A stretch of DNA of 64,000 nt from Sphingomonas glacialis. GTDB lineage: Bacteria > Pseudomonadota > Alphaproteobacteria > Sphingomonadales > Sphingomonadaceae. Location: contig NZ_BNAQ01000002.1 of assembly GCF_014653575.1 (NCBI RefSeq), positions 372,001-436,000 on the forward strand, written 5' to 3'. The notes under the pieces were generated by a model, which worked only from the letters and a program-made list of their open reading frames with translations, made no database searches and had not been told where the DNA came from. Positions 17,403-26,064 of the stretch are shown one piece after another (position 1 is the stretch's first letter; the number at the start of each line of letters is the position of its first letter). A program made the position numbers and the translations under genes.

Positions 17403-18791
17403 CTACGCCACCCGCTCCCCGACCCGCTGCAGATCCTCGACGAAGCGCGCATATTCCGCATCCGCCTGCGCGCGGTCGGGAATCCGCAGCAAATAGCTCG
17501 GATGCACCGTGATCCACGCCTCGCCCCCACCGGGCAGCGTCAGCGCGCGCCCGCGCTCCTTGCCGATCGTCACCACGCGCCCGAACAGGCTGCGCGCCGC
17601 GGTCGCGCCGAGCGCCACCGTCACCTTCGGCCGGACGAGCAATTGCTCCTGCTCGACCCACCAGCGGCACGCGTCGATTTCGCCGGCGTCGGGCTTCGCA
17701 TGGATGCGGCGCTTGCCGCGCGGTTCGAACTTGAAATGCTTGACCGCGTTGGTGACGTAGACACCCGCGCGCTCGATCCCCGCGGCCGCCAGCGCGCGGT
17801 CGAACACCTGCCCCGCCGGCCCGACGAACGGCTTGCCCGCCAGATCCTCCTGGTCGCCGGGCTGCTCGCCGACGAACATCAAGCTGGCATCGACCGGCCC
17901 TTCGCCGAACACCGTCTGCGTCGCGGGCCCGTAGAGCGAACAGCGCGTGCACCCCGCCGCTTCACCCCGCAAAGCCGCCCACGCCGCGTCGATATTGTCG
18001 CCGATGTCGCGCTTCGTCTGCGCCGTCGCCATCATCCCGCTCTCGCGCGCCTGCGCGCCCGCGATGAGGCCTGCCACCAAGGCGGTCTCGGGCATGTTCT
18101 TCCAATATTTGCGCGGCATTTCCTTCAGCATCATGCCGATCTTGAGCCGGGCCGGGTTGAAGATCGAGGCGTAATAGGTCTTCCACACTTCCTCGATCGG
18201 GTCGCCGTCGGGCGCGTCGCTCTTGGCGGCACAGGGGCCTTCGGCGAGCGTCTCGCCGTCCCAATGCAGCGACAGCTCGGGCGTCAGGATCGACCAGCGC
18301 ATGCTCGAAAAGCGATCGAGGAAAAAGCCGGCATTGGCGCGCACGATATGATGCTCGGGCTCGAACCAGGCGACGAAACGCGCGACGCCATCCTCGTCGA
18401 CCTCGCGGAAGCGCAGGAAGGCGCGCATCTTGTGGATGTCCTTGCGCACTTCGTGCGCGAGATGCTCGAGCCGCCGGAGCAGCGGATCGGCATGATCCTC
18501 GATCGCGCCAGGCTGCACGCGGATTCGCGCAAGCAGCGTGTAGAGCAAGGCGAAGCGCTCGGGATCGCGGTGGAGCACGGCCTTCTTCGCCAGATCGATA
18601 AACGCGCGCGGCACCGCAAAGGCCGGGCCGGTCGGCACCATCGTGTCGGCGGTCGCCGCGAACAGGTCGGTCGGGTTGCCCGCGCCCTGCCAGACGACGT
18701 CCTCGGGCGGCACGCCCGCAGCGGCGAGACTGCGCGCGGCATCGCGCCAGCCGTCGAAATCATCGGGTTCGGCAAGAGTAATCGCGCGCAT
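17403..18791 (-). CDS. udgX: UdgX-type uracil-DNA glycosylase fused to DUF4130-like domain
   Basis: A 462-residue two-domain protein. Residues 1-250 resemble the domain annotated as a rSAM-linked DNA metabolism protein (FFLDRFSSMRWSILTP, KYWKNMPE). Residues about 260-462 are a family-4-like uracil-DNA glycosylase: C281 and C284 for the 4Fe-4S cluster, GEQPGDQED (308-316), HPSYLLR (430-436), and the loop KRRIH with H364. In characterised UdgX that His becomes covalently linked to the abasic sugar after uracil removal. The ATG at 18791 has GGGGAG upstream. It lies 10 bp after the rSAM gene, so the two form an operon. Confidence 0.92.
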   Translation of the reverse strand: MRAITLAEPDDFDGWRDAARSLAAAGVPPEDVVWQGAGNPTDLFAATADTMVPTGPAFAVPRAFIDLAKKAVLHRDPERFALLYTLLARIRVQPGAIEDHADPLLRRLEHLAHEVRKDIHKMRAFLRFREVDEDGVARFVAWFEPEHHIVRANAGFFLDRFSSMRWSILTPELSLHWDGETLAEGPCAAKSDAPDGDPIEEVWKTYYASIFNPARLKIGMMLKEMPRKYWKNMPETALVAGLIAGAQARESGMMATAQTKRDIGDNIDAAWAALRGEAAGCTRCSLYGPATQTVFGEGPVDASLMFVGEQPGDQEDLAGKPFVGPAGQVFDRALAAAGIERAGVYVTNAVKHFKFEPRGKRRIHAKPDAGEIDACRWWVEQEQLLVRPKVTVALGATAARSLFGRVVTIGKERGRALTLPGGGEAWITVHPSYLLRIPDRAQADAEYARFVEDLQRVGERVA

Positions 18792-18801
18792 CAAGCTCCC
18801 C

Positions 18802-20052
18802 TTATGCCGCGAACAACTCCAATTGCTCGGTCTTGGGTGCAACCACCGGTCGCAATTCGGCGCGATCGCTGAGCGCGACCGGGCGCCAATCTTCGGCGAT
18901 CAGGAACGGTCGCACTTTCGCGACGGACACCGTGAGCCGGGCGACATCGGCGAGATGCAGCCGCCGCCAGCGCCGCGCTGCCAGGATCGCGGTCACCGCC
19001 TTCACCCCCAGCCCCGGCACGCGCAGCAACGCCTCGCGCGGCGCGCGGTTGACGTCGACCGGGAACGACCCGCGGAACTTGAGCGCCCAGGCAAGTTTCG
19101 GGTCGATGTCGAGCGGCAGCATCCCCGTCGTCGCGTCGGCGGCGGCGACGACATCGGCCGGCGTGTAGTCGTAAAAGCGCATCAGCCAGTCCGACTGATA
19201 CAGCCGGTGTTCGCGCATCAGCGGCGGGCGCTGGAGCGGGAGCACAGCACTCGCATCGGGGATCGGGCTGAACGCCGAATAATAGACGCGACGCAGGCCG
19301 AAGCGATCGTACAGCGTCGACGCCTTGGTGACGATATCGCCGTCGGTCGCCGCATCCGCCCCGACGATCATCTGCGTCGATTGCCCGGCAGGCGCGAAGC
19401 GCGGCGCCGACTTGAAGCGCTTCTTGGCATCGCTCGTATCGAGGATCGCGGTCTTGGTGTCGCCCATCGCGCCCTCGATCCGCGCCGCCGACTTTTCGGG
19501 TGCGAGCCGCGTCAGTCCCGCGACGGTCGGCAGCTCGACATTGATCGAGAGGCGATCGGCGTGGAGCCCGGCCTGATGGACGAGTTCGGGATCGGCGTCG
19601 GGGATCGTCTTCAAATGAATGTAGCCGCGGAAATCATGATCCTCGCGCAAGCTGCGCGCGACCTCGACCATCTGCTCCATGGTATAGTTCGACGATCCGA
19701 TGATCCCCGACGACAGGAACAGTCCCTCGATATAATTGCGCCGGTAAAAGGACAGCGTCAGCCGCACGACCTCCTCCGCGGTGAAGCGCGCGCGCCGCAC
19801 GTTCGAGCTCTTGCGGTTGATGCAATAATGGCAGTCGAAGATGCAGCTGTTGGTCAGCAGGATCTTGAGCAGCGAGATGCAGCGGCCATCGGGCGCATAG
19901 GCGTGGCAGATGCCCATCCCCTGATCGGTCGAGCCGATCCCTTTGCCGTCGCGCGACGTACGTTTCACCGATCCCGAAGAGGCGCACGACGCATCGTATT
20001 TGGCGGCGTCGGCAAGGATCGCGAGTTTCTGCTGGACGTCGAGCTGGGCCAT
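18802..20052 (-). CDS. Putative DNA modification/repair radical SAM protein, UdgX-linked
   Basis: A 416-residue radical SAM enzyme. The 4Fe-4S/SAM motif is C70-x3-C74-x2-C77 (CIFDCHYC). The N-terminal KLAILADAAKYDASCASSGS is the hallmark of the group that travels with UdgX. A helix-hairpin-helix region lies near the end (ALLRVPGLGVKAVTAILAAR), consistent with DNA binding. The last residues contain QLELF (410-414), matching the bacterial sliding-clamp-binding pentapeptide. It is the first gene of a two-gene operon with udgX. The reaction is unknown; a role in repairing or modifying DNA bases is inferred from partner and motifs. Confidence 0.9.
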   Translation of the reverse strand: MAQLDVQQKLAILADAAKYDASCASSGSVKRTSRDGKGIGSTDQGMGICHAYAPDGRCISLLKILLTNSCIFDCHYCINRKSSNVRRARFTAEEVVRLTLSFYRRNYIEGLFLSSGIIGSSNYTMEQMVEVARSLREDHDFRGYIHLKTIPDADPELVHQAGLHADRLSINVELPTVAGLTRLAPEKSAARIEGAMGDTKTAILDTSDAKKRFKSAPRFAPAGQSTQMIVGADAATDGDIVTKASTLYDRFGLRRVYYSAFSPIPDASAVLPLQRPPLMREHRLYQSDWLMRFYDYTPADVVAAADATTGMLPLDIDPKLAWALKFRGSFPVDVNRAPREALLRVPGLGVKAVTAILAARRWRRLHLADVARLTVSVAKVRPFLIAEDWRPVALSDRAELRPVVAPKTEQLELFAA

Positions 20053-20100
20053 ACGTTCGATATATGTTCCGCGCCGCCCAGACGCAACCCAAGTTAGAAT

Positions 20101-20511
20101 TCAGAAGCCCGAATGAAGCCCCACCCGCTTCTCGTGCGTCACGTCGCTCTTCGAGCCGACCAGCCGCCCGGCCTTGCCGTCGACGCATTCGACTTGCGCG
20201 ACGATCCGCACCCAACGTCGCTTGCCGTCGATCTCGATCTCGGCGTCGAGCATGAAGCCGGTCTTGTCGCGGATCGCAGCCATGCGCAGGCATTCGAGCG
20301 CGATACGCGATTCAGGTGTGTAGCATGCCGCCGCCGTGGCGCGATCGAGCACGCTGCCGCGCGGGAACCCGAACAGATCGTAGACGCCTTCGCTCCACGT
20401 CAGCGTTTCCGTTGCAAGGTCGCACGCCCAAAGGCCGGTTTTCACCATCGTCGGCATGGCCGCGTATGGAATGATGTCGCTCTGCGGCCCGTATAGTGTG
20501 GCATCGTTCAT
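20101..20511 (-). CDS. Small single-PAS-domain protein
   Basis: A 136-residue protein that is little more than one PAS fold: GLWACDLATETLTWSEGVYDLFGF is the PAS core and RWVRIVAQVECVDGKAGRLVGS the C-terminal PAC strands. No output domain, transmembrane segment or signal peptide is present. It may act as a stand-alone sensory or interaction module for a kinase or cyclase elsewhere. It lies 48 bp upstream of the rSAM gene on the same strand and could be transcribed with it, though a functional link is unproven. Confidence 0.8.
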   Translation of the reverse strand: MNDATLYGPQSDIIPYAAMPTMVKTGLWACDLATETLTWSEGVYDLFGFPRGSVLDRATAAACYTPESRIALECLRMAAIRDKTGFMLDAEIEIDGKRRWVRIVAQVECVDGKAGRLVGSKSDVTHEKRVGLHSGF

Positions 20512-20680
20512 GCACGTTGCCTTGCCTTGCCCATTTCAGCCTTGCTCATTTCACCCGCCATATTGCTCAACAAAGGTTAATCAAATGATCGCCAAGACGA
20601 GATTGTTCGCTCGGCGATGCAACCCTCGCCGCGACGGAACGTTACGCACCCGAATAGGGTCAAAAAGGGATTATACCATC

Positions 20681-20986
20681 ATGCGTCACCTCTTCCTCTC
20701 GCTCGCCGCCGCTTCGCTCGTCATTCCGGCAACGATGGCCCTCCCCACCGACAAGGCCGAAGCGCGCAAGCATCGCTATTACGGCAAGTCGAACCGCCAT
20801 TATTCGTGCCGCCGTTCGTCGGGAACGACCGGCCTGCTCGTCGGCGGTGCCGGTGGTGCGCTCGCCGGTAATGCGCTCGGTGGCGGCGTGCTCGGCACGG
20901 TGGCCGGCGGCGTCGGCGGTGCGCTCCTCGGCAAGCATCTCGACAAGCGTCACGACGCTGCGCAGAACCGTCGCAACGGCTGCTGA
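20681..20986 (+). CDS. Exported glycine-zipper protein
   Basis: A 101-residue protein with an N-terminal signal peptide (LFLSLAAASLVIPATMALP), a basic Tyr/His/Arg-rich stretch and then a glycine-zipper 2TM region (GLLVGGAGGALAGNALGGG... GGVGGALLGKHLDK). Such proteins are small envelope or outer-membrane-associated proteins, often stress-induced. AAGGGA about ten bases before the ATG at 20681 serves as ribosome binding site. Convergent with smc, only 5 bp from its stop. Confidence 0.85.
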   Translation: MRHLFLSLAAASLVIPATMALPTDKAEARKHRYYGKSNRHYSCRRSSGTTGLLVGGAGGALAGNALGGGVLGTVAGGVGGALLGKHLDKRHDAAQNRRNGC

Positions 20987-20991
20987 TCCGA

Positions 20992-23900
20992 CTACTCGGC
21001 GGCGAGGAGGCTTTCCGCGCCGCCGAGATCTACCGAGACGAGCCGGCTGACGCCTTGCTCGACCATCGTTACCCCGAACAGCCGGTGCATCCGGCTCATC
21101 GTCACCGCATTGTGGGTCACGATCAGATAGCGTGTCTGCGTTTCGCGCGTCATCGCGTCGAGCAGCCCGCAGAAGCGCTCGATATTGGCATCGTCGAGCG
21201 GCGCATCGACCTCGTCGAGCACGCAGATCGGCGCCGGGTTGGTGAGAAACAGCCCGAAGATCAGCGCGACCGCGGTCAGCGCCTGTTCCCCACCCGATAG
21301 CAGCGTCAGCGACTGGAGCTTCTTGCCCGGCGGCTGCGCCATGATCTCGAGCCCGGCCTCGAGCGGGTCGTCCGAATCGATCAGGTCTAGATGCGCGCTG
21401 CCGCCGTTGAACAGCGTCGTAAACAGCCGCCGGAAATGCCCGTCGACCGCCTCGAACGCGGCGAGCAGCCGCTGCCGCCCTTCGCGATTGAGCGTGCCGA
21501 TCGAGCCGCGCAGCCGGTTGACCGCGAGCCCCAGTTCCTCACGCTCGGCGGCATTGCCCGAACTTGCCGCTTCGAGTTCGGCGAGCTCGGTCTCGGCGAC
21601 GAGATTGACCGGGCCGATGCGGTCGCGATCGAGCATCAGCTTTTCGTGGGCGGCCGACTCCTCGGCCGGGCTGCGCACCGTGCCCCCCTCGAACCCGACG
21701 CGCTCGGGGAGTAGCACCGAAGGGCATTGAAAGCGCTCGCCCGCCAGCCGGTTCATCTCGACGCGGCGCAATTCCTGATTTTCCGCGCGTGCCGTCGCGC
21801 CTGCTCGGGCTTCACGCGCTTGCGCCAGCGCTTCCGCCGCCGCTGCCGCACGCGCCTCGGTGTCACGCAGCGCGGTTTCGGCGGCGCGCTCGGTCCTCGC
21901 CGCGTCCTCGGCCTCGGCGCGTGCTGCGGCGTGCGACTGTTCGAGCGCTGCGACCTCGTTCGCAAGCGCCTCCGGGCGGCCGATCAAAGCTTCGGCTTCC
22001 GTGGCAAGCTCGCCATCGCGCTTGTCCATCTCGGCGATCCGCCGCGCCGCCTCGCCCGCGCGCGTCCGCCAGCCCTTCGCTTCGGCCGCCATCGCCGCGA
22101 GCCGTTCGCGCGCACTCGCAACATCGCGGTCGATCCCGGCACGATCGGCGCGCGCGGTTGCGATCGCGCTGCGCCGCGCCTCTGCCTCGGCCGACAGCGT
22201 GCGGACGCGCTCGCGCGTCGCGCTGCCATCGGGGAGCGCAGCATGCAGCGCGGTCGCGCGGGCGACCTCGGCTCCCGCCTCGTCATGCTCGGCATCGATC
22301 CGCGCGCGCCGCGACGCCAGATCGGCGCGTTGCGCCTCGATCCGTTCGATCGCCGCTGTCGCGCGGTCCTCAGCCCGCGCCGCTTCTCGCGCACGCATTT
22401 CCGCGCTTTCCAGCGTCCGCCGAGCCGCCACCGCTGCCGCGCGCGCGTTGGCGATCGTCGTGGCGATGCGCGAGAGCTCGGCGTCCGCAGCCTCGACCGC
22501 CAGCACCGCTGCGGGACGCAGCGCGGTGATCGCGCGCAAGCGATTGATCCGCTCGAGCCGCTCGGCGGCCGCCGCACCACCCGACTTGGCGACATAGCCA
22601 TCCCAGCGCCGCAGCACGCCGCCCAGCGTTACCAGCCGCTGCCCGACCGCGAGCGCAGCGCCGTCGTCGCTGTCGACCACCATGACCTGCGCGAGCCTCC
22701 GCGCGAGCGCCGCGGGCGCGACGACGTGCTGCCCGAGCGGCACCGTTCCCTGCGGCGGCGGCGGGTCGCCCGGCGCGACCGTGGCGCCCGCCCAGTGCCG
22801 CTCGCCCGCCGGATCGAGCCCGGCTTCGAGATCGTCGCCCAGCGCCGCGGCGAGCGCGCGCTCATAGCCCGGCTCGGGCTGGACTTGGTCGAGCAGCCGG
22901 TCACGCCCGTCGCGGCGCGTCGCCTTGGTCAGCGCGGTCGCCTCGCTGTCGAGCGCGGCGAGATCGGCGTGCGCCGTCGCGCGCGTCGCCTGTGCGCCGT
23001 CGCGCTGCGCGATGCCGCCGCGCTCATCGGCATCGGCGCGGGTGAGCGCGGCGCGCGCATCTTCACCGTCGTGGAGCGCCTGGGTTCGCGCGGCTCCGGC
23101 CTCGGAGCGCTGCGCGACGAGCGGCGCGGCATCGCCGAGCGCCGCAGCCTCGGCGGTCACGCGCGCGAGATCGCGCGCGCTGCGCTCGGCGCGCGCGAGC
23201 GCTGCCGAAAGCGCCGCATCGGCAACACGCGCGTCGGCTGCCTCGGTCGCTTGCGCGGCAAGCGCTTGCGCGAGCGCGACCTCGGCGTCGCGTCCGGCGC
23301 GTTCGGTATCGCTCAGCCGCGTCTCGAGCTCGGGCACGCGCGCAATCGCCGCGGCAAGCGCCGCATCGAGCCGCTCGGTCTCGTCGGTCATCCGCGCGAT
23401 CGCCTCGGCGGCATCGCTCGCGAGCGACCCTTCGCGCGCGCGGTCGTCGGCAAGCCGCAGCCGCGCCGCCGCCAGCTCCTGCGTCCGGCGCACCGCCGCG
23501 GCCTGTTCACCGCGCAATCCGCCGAGCCGGTGTCCCGCTTCGCTCGCCGCCTCGCGCAGCGCCTGTGCCGCGCCGCGCGCCTGCGCCAGTGCCTCGGTCG
23601 CCGCCAGCGCATGGGCGGCGGCGGAGCGCTGCGCCTCGGCGGCGGCGACGACGCTCGCCTCGCACGCCACCGCCTCGGCCTTGGCCGCATCCGCTGCCGC
23701 TTGCGCATCGCGCCAGCGCGCGAAGATCATCCGCGCCTCGGCGATGCGGATCTGGTCGGAGAGCGCGCGGTAGCGTTCGGCCTGCCGCGCTTGGCGCCGC
23801 AAAGCATTGGCGCGGCCGTCCTGTTCGGCGATCAGTTCGTCAAGCCGCGTCAGATTGGCTTCGGTCGCGCGCAGCTTCTGCTCGGCGTCCTTGCGGCGGA

Positions 23901-24393
23901 CGTGGAGCCCGGCGATCCCTGCCGCCTCCTCGAGCATCGCGCGGCGTTCCTGCGGCTTGGCGGCGATGATCGCGCCGATCCGCCCCTGGCTGACGAGCGC
24001 GGGCGAATGCGCGCCCGTCGCCGAGTCCGCGAACAGCAACGCCACGTCCTTCGCGCGCACGTCGCGCCCGTCGATCCGGTACGCCGAGCCCGCCCCGCGC
24101 TCGATCCGGCGGACGACTTCGCTTTCCTCGCCCTCCGCCTCGATCAGCATCGACACTTCGGCGAAATCGCGCGCGGGCCGCGTATTGGTGCCGGCGAAGA
24201 TGACGTCGTCCATCCCCGCGCCGCGCAGCGACCGCGCCGAGGTCTCGCCCATCGTCCAGCGCAACGCCTCGAGCAGGTTCGACTTGCCGCAGCCGTTGGG
24301 GCCGACGATGCCCGTCAGACCCGGCTCGATCCGCAGATCGGCCGCGTCGACGAAGCTCTTGAAGCCGGAGAGGCGGAGCCGCTTGATCTGCAT
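20992..24393 (-). CDS. smc: Chromosome segregation protein SMC
   Basis: A 1,133-residue SMC ATPase that organises and segregates the chromosome with ScpA/ScpB. The N-terminal head has KSFVDAADL and Walker A GPNGCGKSN (31-39). Two long Ala/Arg/Glu-rich coiled coils flank a hinge at about 500-650. The C-terminal head carries the signature LLSGGEQ (from residue 1031) and Walker B VLDEVDAPLDD (DE at 1060-1061). Length is normal for alphaproteobacterial SMC. The gene lies downstream of a DsbA-like gene, separated by a repeat, and is probably expressed with the upstream thiol-protein genes. Confidence 0.96.
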   Translation of the reverse strand: MQIKRLRLSGFKSFVDAADLRIEPGLTGIVGPNGCGKSNLLEALRWTMGETSARSLRGAGMDDVIFAGTNTRPARDFAEVSMLIEAEGEESEVVRRIERGAGSAYRIDGRDVRAKDVALLFADSATGAHSPALVSQGRIGAIIAAKPQERRAMLEEAAGIAGLHVRRKDAEQKLRATEANLTRLDELIAEQDGRANALRRQARQAERYRALSDQIRIAEARMIFARWRDAQAAADAAKAEAVACEASVVAAAEAQRSAAAHALAATEALAQARGAAQALREAASEAGHRLGGLRGEQAAAVRRTQELAAARLRLADDRAREGSLASDAAEAIARMTDETERLDAALAAAIARVPELETRLSDTERAGRDAEVALAQALAAQATEAADARVADAALSAALARAERSARDLARVTAEAAALGDAAPLVAQRSEAGAARTQALHDGEDARAALTRADADERGGIAQRDGAQATRATAHADLAALDSEATALTKATRRDGRDRLLDQVQPEPGYERALAAALGDDLEAGLDPAGERHWAGATVAPGDPPPPQGTVPLGQHVVAPAALARRLAQVMVVDSDDGAALAVGQRLVTLGGVLRRWDGYVAKSGGAAAAERLERINRLRAITALRPAAVLAVEAADAELSRIATTIANARAAAVAARRTLESAEMRAREAARAEDRATAAIERIEAQRADLASRRARIDAEHDEAGAEVARATALHAALPDGSATRERVRTLSAEAEARRSAIATARADRAGIDRDVASARERLAAMAAEAKGWRTRAGEAARRIAEMDKRDGELATEAEALIGRPEALANEVAALEQSHAAARAEAEDAARTERAAETALRDTEARAAAAAEALAQAREARAGATARAENQELRRVEMNRLAGERFQCPSVLLPERVGFEGGTVRSPAEESAAHEKLMLDRDRIGPVNLVAETELAELEAASSGNAAEREELGLAVNRLRGSIGTLNREGRQRLLAAFEAVDGHFRRLFTTLFNGGSAHLDLIDSDDPLEAGLEIMAQPPGKKLQSLTLLSGGEQALTAVALIFGLFLTNPAPICVLDEVDAPLDDANIERFCGLLDAMTRETQTRYLIVTHNAVTMSRMHRLFGVTMVEQGVSRLVSVDLGGAESLLAAE

Positions 24394-24445
24394 TCAGAGC
24401 CCCCCGGCCGGAGTGAAAACAGCGGGGCGTCCTCCCAAAACTAGG

Positions 24446-24546
24446 CCGTCACCCCGGGCCTGTCCCGGGGTCCACCGTCGTCGGCACCCCATGATCGCGG
24501 ACCATGCGGCACCGTGGATGCCGGGACAAGCCCGGCATGACGGGCT
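24446..24546. repeat. REP-like imperfect inverted repeat between DsbA-like gene and smc
   Basis: The left part (GCCGTCACCCCGGGCCTGTC, from 24446) and the right part (ATGCCGGGACAAGCCCGGC at 24519-24537, followed by ATGACGGGC) each form a short hairpin and are approximate complements of each other. This is the common intergenic element type of sphingomonads. It occupies nearly all of the 160-bp gap. Confidence 0.75.
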
Positions 24547-24553
24547 AGGTGCG

Positions 24554-25330
24554 TTACGCCCCGGCGCGCTTGAGCGCTGCCTCGACGTCAGCCCAGGTCA
24601 CGCCGTCGACCTTGGCGCCGTTGATGATGAAGGTCGGCGTACCCGTCACCGCCGCGCCGTCACCCTTGCTCATCATGCCGATGATCTCGTCGAGCGCCGC
24701 CTTGTCGGCGATGCACGCGCGCGCCTTGGCCTCGGGGATGCCGCGCTGCTTCACGAACTCGACATAGCCGAGATAATCGCCCCACGCTGCGGCGGCCTCG
24801 TTCGGGGTCTTGCCCTGGAGCTGCGTCTGCAGCGCGGTGGTCGCCGCCTGGTCGGCGAGCTTCGCCTCGAATTGCGGCTGCGCCACGTACATCGCTTCGA
24901 GCAGCGGGAAGAAGGTCGCGGTGCCGACGCAGCGGCCGAGCAGGCTCGGCGCGAAATCGGGCTGGCCGTGAACCAGATAGTCGCGGAACTCGTAACTCAC
25001 CTTGCCGGTCGAAACGTAATTGTCGGTCAGCGGCTTCTGCCCGGTCTGGCCGAACGCACCGCACGTCGGGCACGTGCGCGAGCCATATTCCACGACCTTG
25101 ATCGCCGCATCGGGATTGCCCATCCGATAACCGCCCTCGGGCGTCTTGACGACGGTGTCGATCCACTTCTGCCCGGCGGCCGAAGGCGTCACTGCCGCGG
25201 TGCTGGTGCCCGCAACGGTGCCGCCCGACGTCGTGCCGCCGGCGCTGTTGCCGCCCGAAACGGCATCGTTTCCACCGCACGACGCGAGCGACAGCGCGGC
25301 AACCGCGGCGAACAGGATACGAGGGGTCAT
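24554..25330 (-). CDS. DsbA-family thiol oxidoreductase, lipoprotein (CPTC active site)
   Basis: A 258-residue periplasmic thioredoxin-fold protein. It begins with a lipoprotein signal (LSLASC, Cys18), followed by a low-complexity Ser/Gly/Thr linker and a DsbA-like domain with active site C87-P-T-C90 and the cis-Pro loop TGTPTFIING. Helices between resemble DsbA/DsbG-type proteins from Alphaproteobacteria that carry a helical insert. It is predicted to oxidise or isomerise disulphides. Start ATG 25330 has AGGAG upstream. It follows a paralogous gene by 23 bp; the two share the segments YEFRDY and PEGG-x-RMGNP. Confidence 0.9.
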   Translation of the reverse strand: MTPRILFAAVAALSLASCGGNDAVSGGNSAGGTTSGGTVAGTSTAAVTPSAAGQKWIDTVVKTPEGGYRMGNPDAAIKVVEYGSRTCPTCGAFGQTGQKPLTDNYVSTGKVSYEFRDYLVHGQPDFAPSLLGRCVGTATFFPLLEAMYVAQPQFEAKLADQAATTALQTQLQGKTPNEAAAAWGDYLGYVEFVKQRGIPEAKARACIADKAALDEIIGMMSKGDGAAVTGTPTFIINGAKVDGVTWADVEAALKRAGA

Positions 25331-25353
25331 CGATAGGCTCCTAGTCAGTAAGA

Positions 25354-26064
25354 TCATTTGGCGACGGCGGCGCGCACGAGCGGCTCGAGCGCCGCCCAGT
25401 CGTACACATTGGCTTGCGCCGCGCCGTTGAGCACGAACGTCGGTGTTCCGGAAACCGCATAGGCCTTGTTGGCGGCGTCAGCGCGCGCGACGAGCACATC
25501 GATCTTCTTGCGATCGGCGAGGCAGGCATTGGCCTTGGCGAGCGGCAGGCCGCGCTTCACCACGAAATCGGTATAGCCATAGAATCCGGCGAGGTAGCTC
25601 GCGACGGCGTTGGGCGTCGCGGTCTGCAATTCCTTCTGCTTGGCATCGGGGATCGCGTCGCTACGCCCGACCAGCGTCTTTTGCTCGGCCATCATCGCAT
25701 CGAGGACCGGGAAGAACGCACGCGTCGGGACGCACTGGCCGAGCAGGATCGGCCCGAGATCGAGCGCGCCATGCACCGGATAATCGCGGAATTCGTAGCT
25801 GACCTTGCCGCTTGCGATATAGCCGGCCTTGAGCGCCGGAAGGCCCTCGACATCGAAGCGCGCACACAAGGGGCAGGTCCGCGAGCCGAACTCGATCAGC
25901 TTGACCTTCGCCGCCGGGTTGCCCATCCGCACCCCGCCCTCGGGCGTCGCGACGACGGTCTGCAGCCACGCGGCGTGCGCCGATGCCTTTTTCGGCGGAG
26001 CGGCCTCAGCCGAAGAAACCAGAGCGACGCCCAACACCAGCGCCACCAGACCAAATCGCATCAT
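25354..26064 (-). CDS. DsbA-family thiol oxidoreductase, exported (CPLC active site)
   Basis: A 236-residue periplasmic protein with a cleavable signal peptide (ending near SSAEAAPP), active site C64-P-L-C67 and cis-Pro loop SGTPTFVLNG. It is a paralogue of the downstream lipoprotein: both contain GSRTCP, KVSYEFRDY and a helical insert. The different dipeptide between the cysteines (PL versus PT) should shift redox potential. The start overlaps the stop of the DUF721 gene by four bases (ATGA). Operon order is DUF721, this gene, the CPTC lipoprotein. Confidence 0.9.
   Translation of the reverse strand: MMRFGLVALVLGVALVSSAEAAPPKKASAHAAWLQTVVATPEGGVRMGNPAAKVKLIEFGSRTCPLCARFDVEGLPALKAGYIASGKVSYEFRDYPVHGALDLGPILLGQCVPTRAFFPVLDAMMAEQKTLVGRSDAIPDAKQKELQTATPNAVASYLAGFYGYTDFVVKRGLPLAKANACLADRKKIDVLVARADAANKAYAVSGTPTFVLNGAAQANVYDWAALEPLVRAAVAK

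Noticed and set aside
21727..24444. Plus-strand frame of 905 codons opposite smc
   Set aside because: SMC on the other strand has clear Walker and signature motifs; the opposing frame has no recognised sequence.
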